Source: a virus. From it: DNA of 39,330 nt. Below the pieces are notes generated by a model that was not told where the DNA came from, did no database searches, and saw only the letters and a list, made by a program, of their open reading frames with translations. The translations under genes and the position numbers were made by a program. The stretch covers positions 1 to 39,330 of IMG/VR virus record IMGVR_UViG_3300027833_000106; one strand, 5' to 3'. Below are positions 39,301-39,330 of this stretch, in pieces; position 1 is the first letter of the stretch, and each line of letters begins with the position of its first letter.

Positions 39301-39330
39301 ATGACCGATTTCAACTTAAATACTGCTTTA
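39301..39330 (+). CDS. Early gene start, cut by the window edge
   Basis: Only ten codons are present (MTDFNLNTAL). AAGAGG (39288-39293) is a good ribosome-binding site, and a strong promoter and the Fur-box-like dyad lie upstream. Reading on into base 1 would run through the terminator at 25-50, so the gene must continue in sequence not shown. The product is unknown. Confidence 0.6.
   Translation, partial: MTDFNLNTAL

Overview
This window is nearly a whole genome of a T7-like podovirus (Autographiviridae-type) of the temperate marine kind. It carries a single-subunit phage RNA polymerase, a T7-type replication set, and the T7 gp8 to gp19 order of virion genes. It also has a tyrosine integrase next to a tRNA-Leu and a B12-dependent ribonucleotide reductase, a combination known from P-SSP7-like cyanophages and temperate pelagiphages. 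The host cannot be read directly. TTCG-loop terminators, extended -10 promoters and a Fur-box-like palindrome favour a (marine) gammaproteobacterium, but this is inference. All convincing genes are on the + strand. The last gene (39301 on) is cut by the window edge and does not join sensibly to base 1, so some sequence is missing between the ends.

Layout. 1-296: a strong terminator, a G-rich tract and an extended -10 promoter. 297-4656: a host-facing early region of about 15 small genes, mostly unknown, with an HTH protein and a zinc-ribbon protein. It ends in a lysogeny-type module: a promoter with a palindromic operator, a winged-helix (MarR-like) regulator and a tyrosine integrase. 5640-6013: a complete tRNA-Leu(UAA) flanked on both sides by repeated TGYGGCRC octamers, read here as attP. 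6014-16330: transcription and replication: RNA polymerase split into two genes, SSB, endonuclease I, primase-helicase, DNA polymerase, a PD-(D/E)XK-like protein, 5'-3' exonuclease, a DUF5664-like protein and class II RNR. 16378-38647: virion, lysis and packaging: gp7.3-like protein, portal, scaffold, capsid, tail tubes, internal virion proteins, two collagen-like fibre proteins, holin, M15 endolysin, and small and large terminase. 38648-39300: a gene-free right end with a phage promoter, several strong hairpins, a palindromic operator, a host promoter and a Fur-box-like dyad.

How it fits together. Host RNA polymerase would read the early region from the promoters near 204, 1799, 3811 and 39221. 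The two-part phage polymerase would then fire from a 14-base motif (CTAAWGGCCCCCTW). This motif occurs only after the polymerase genes, before the virion genes and after the terminase. A 20-bp element built on the palindrome CTTTACATGTAAAG sits at three early-gene leaders and, inverted, at the right end, so one DNA-binding protein may co-regulate both ends. The strongest leads are the split polymerase, the tRNA/arm-site attachment region, the repeated operator and the structured right-end RNA.
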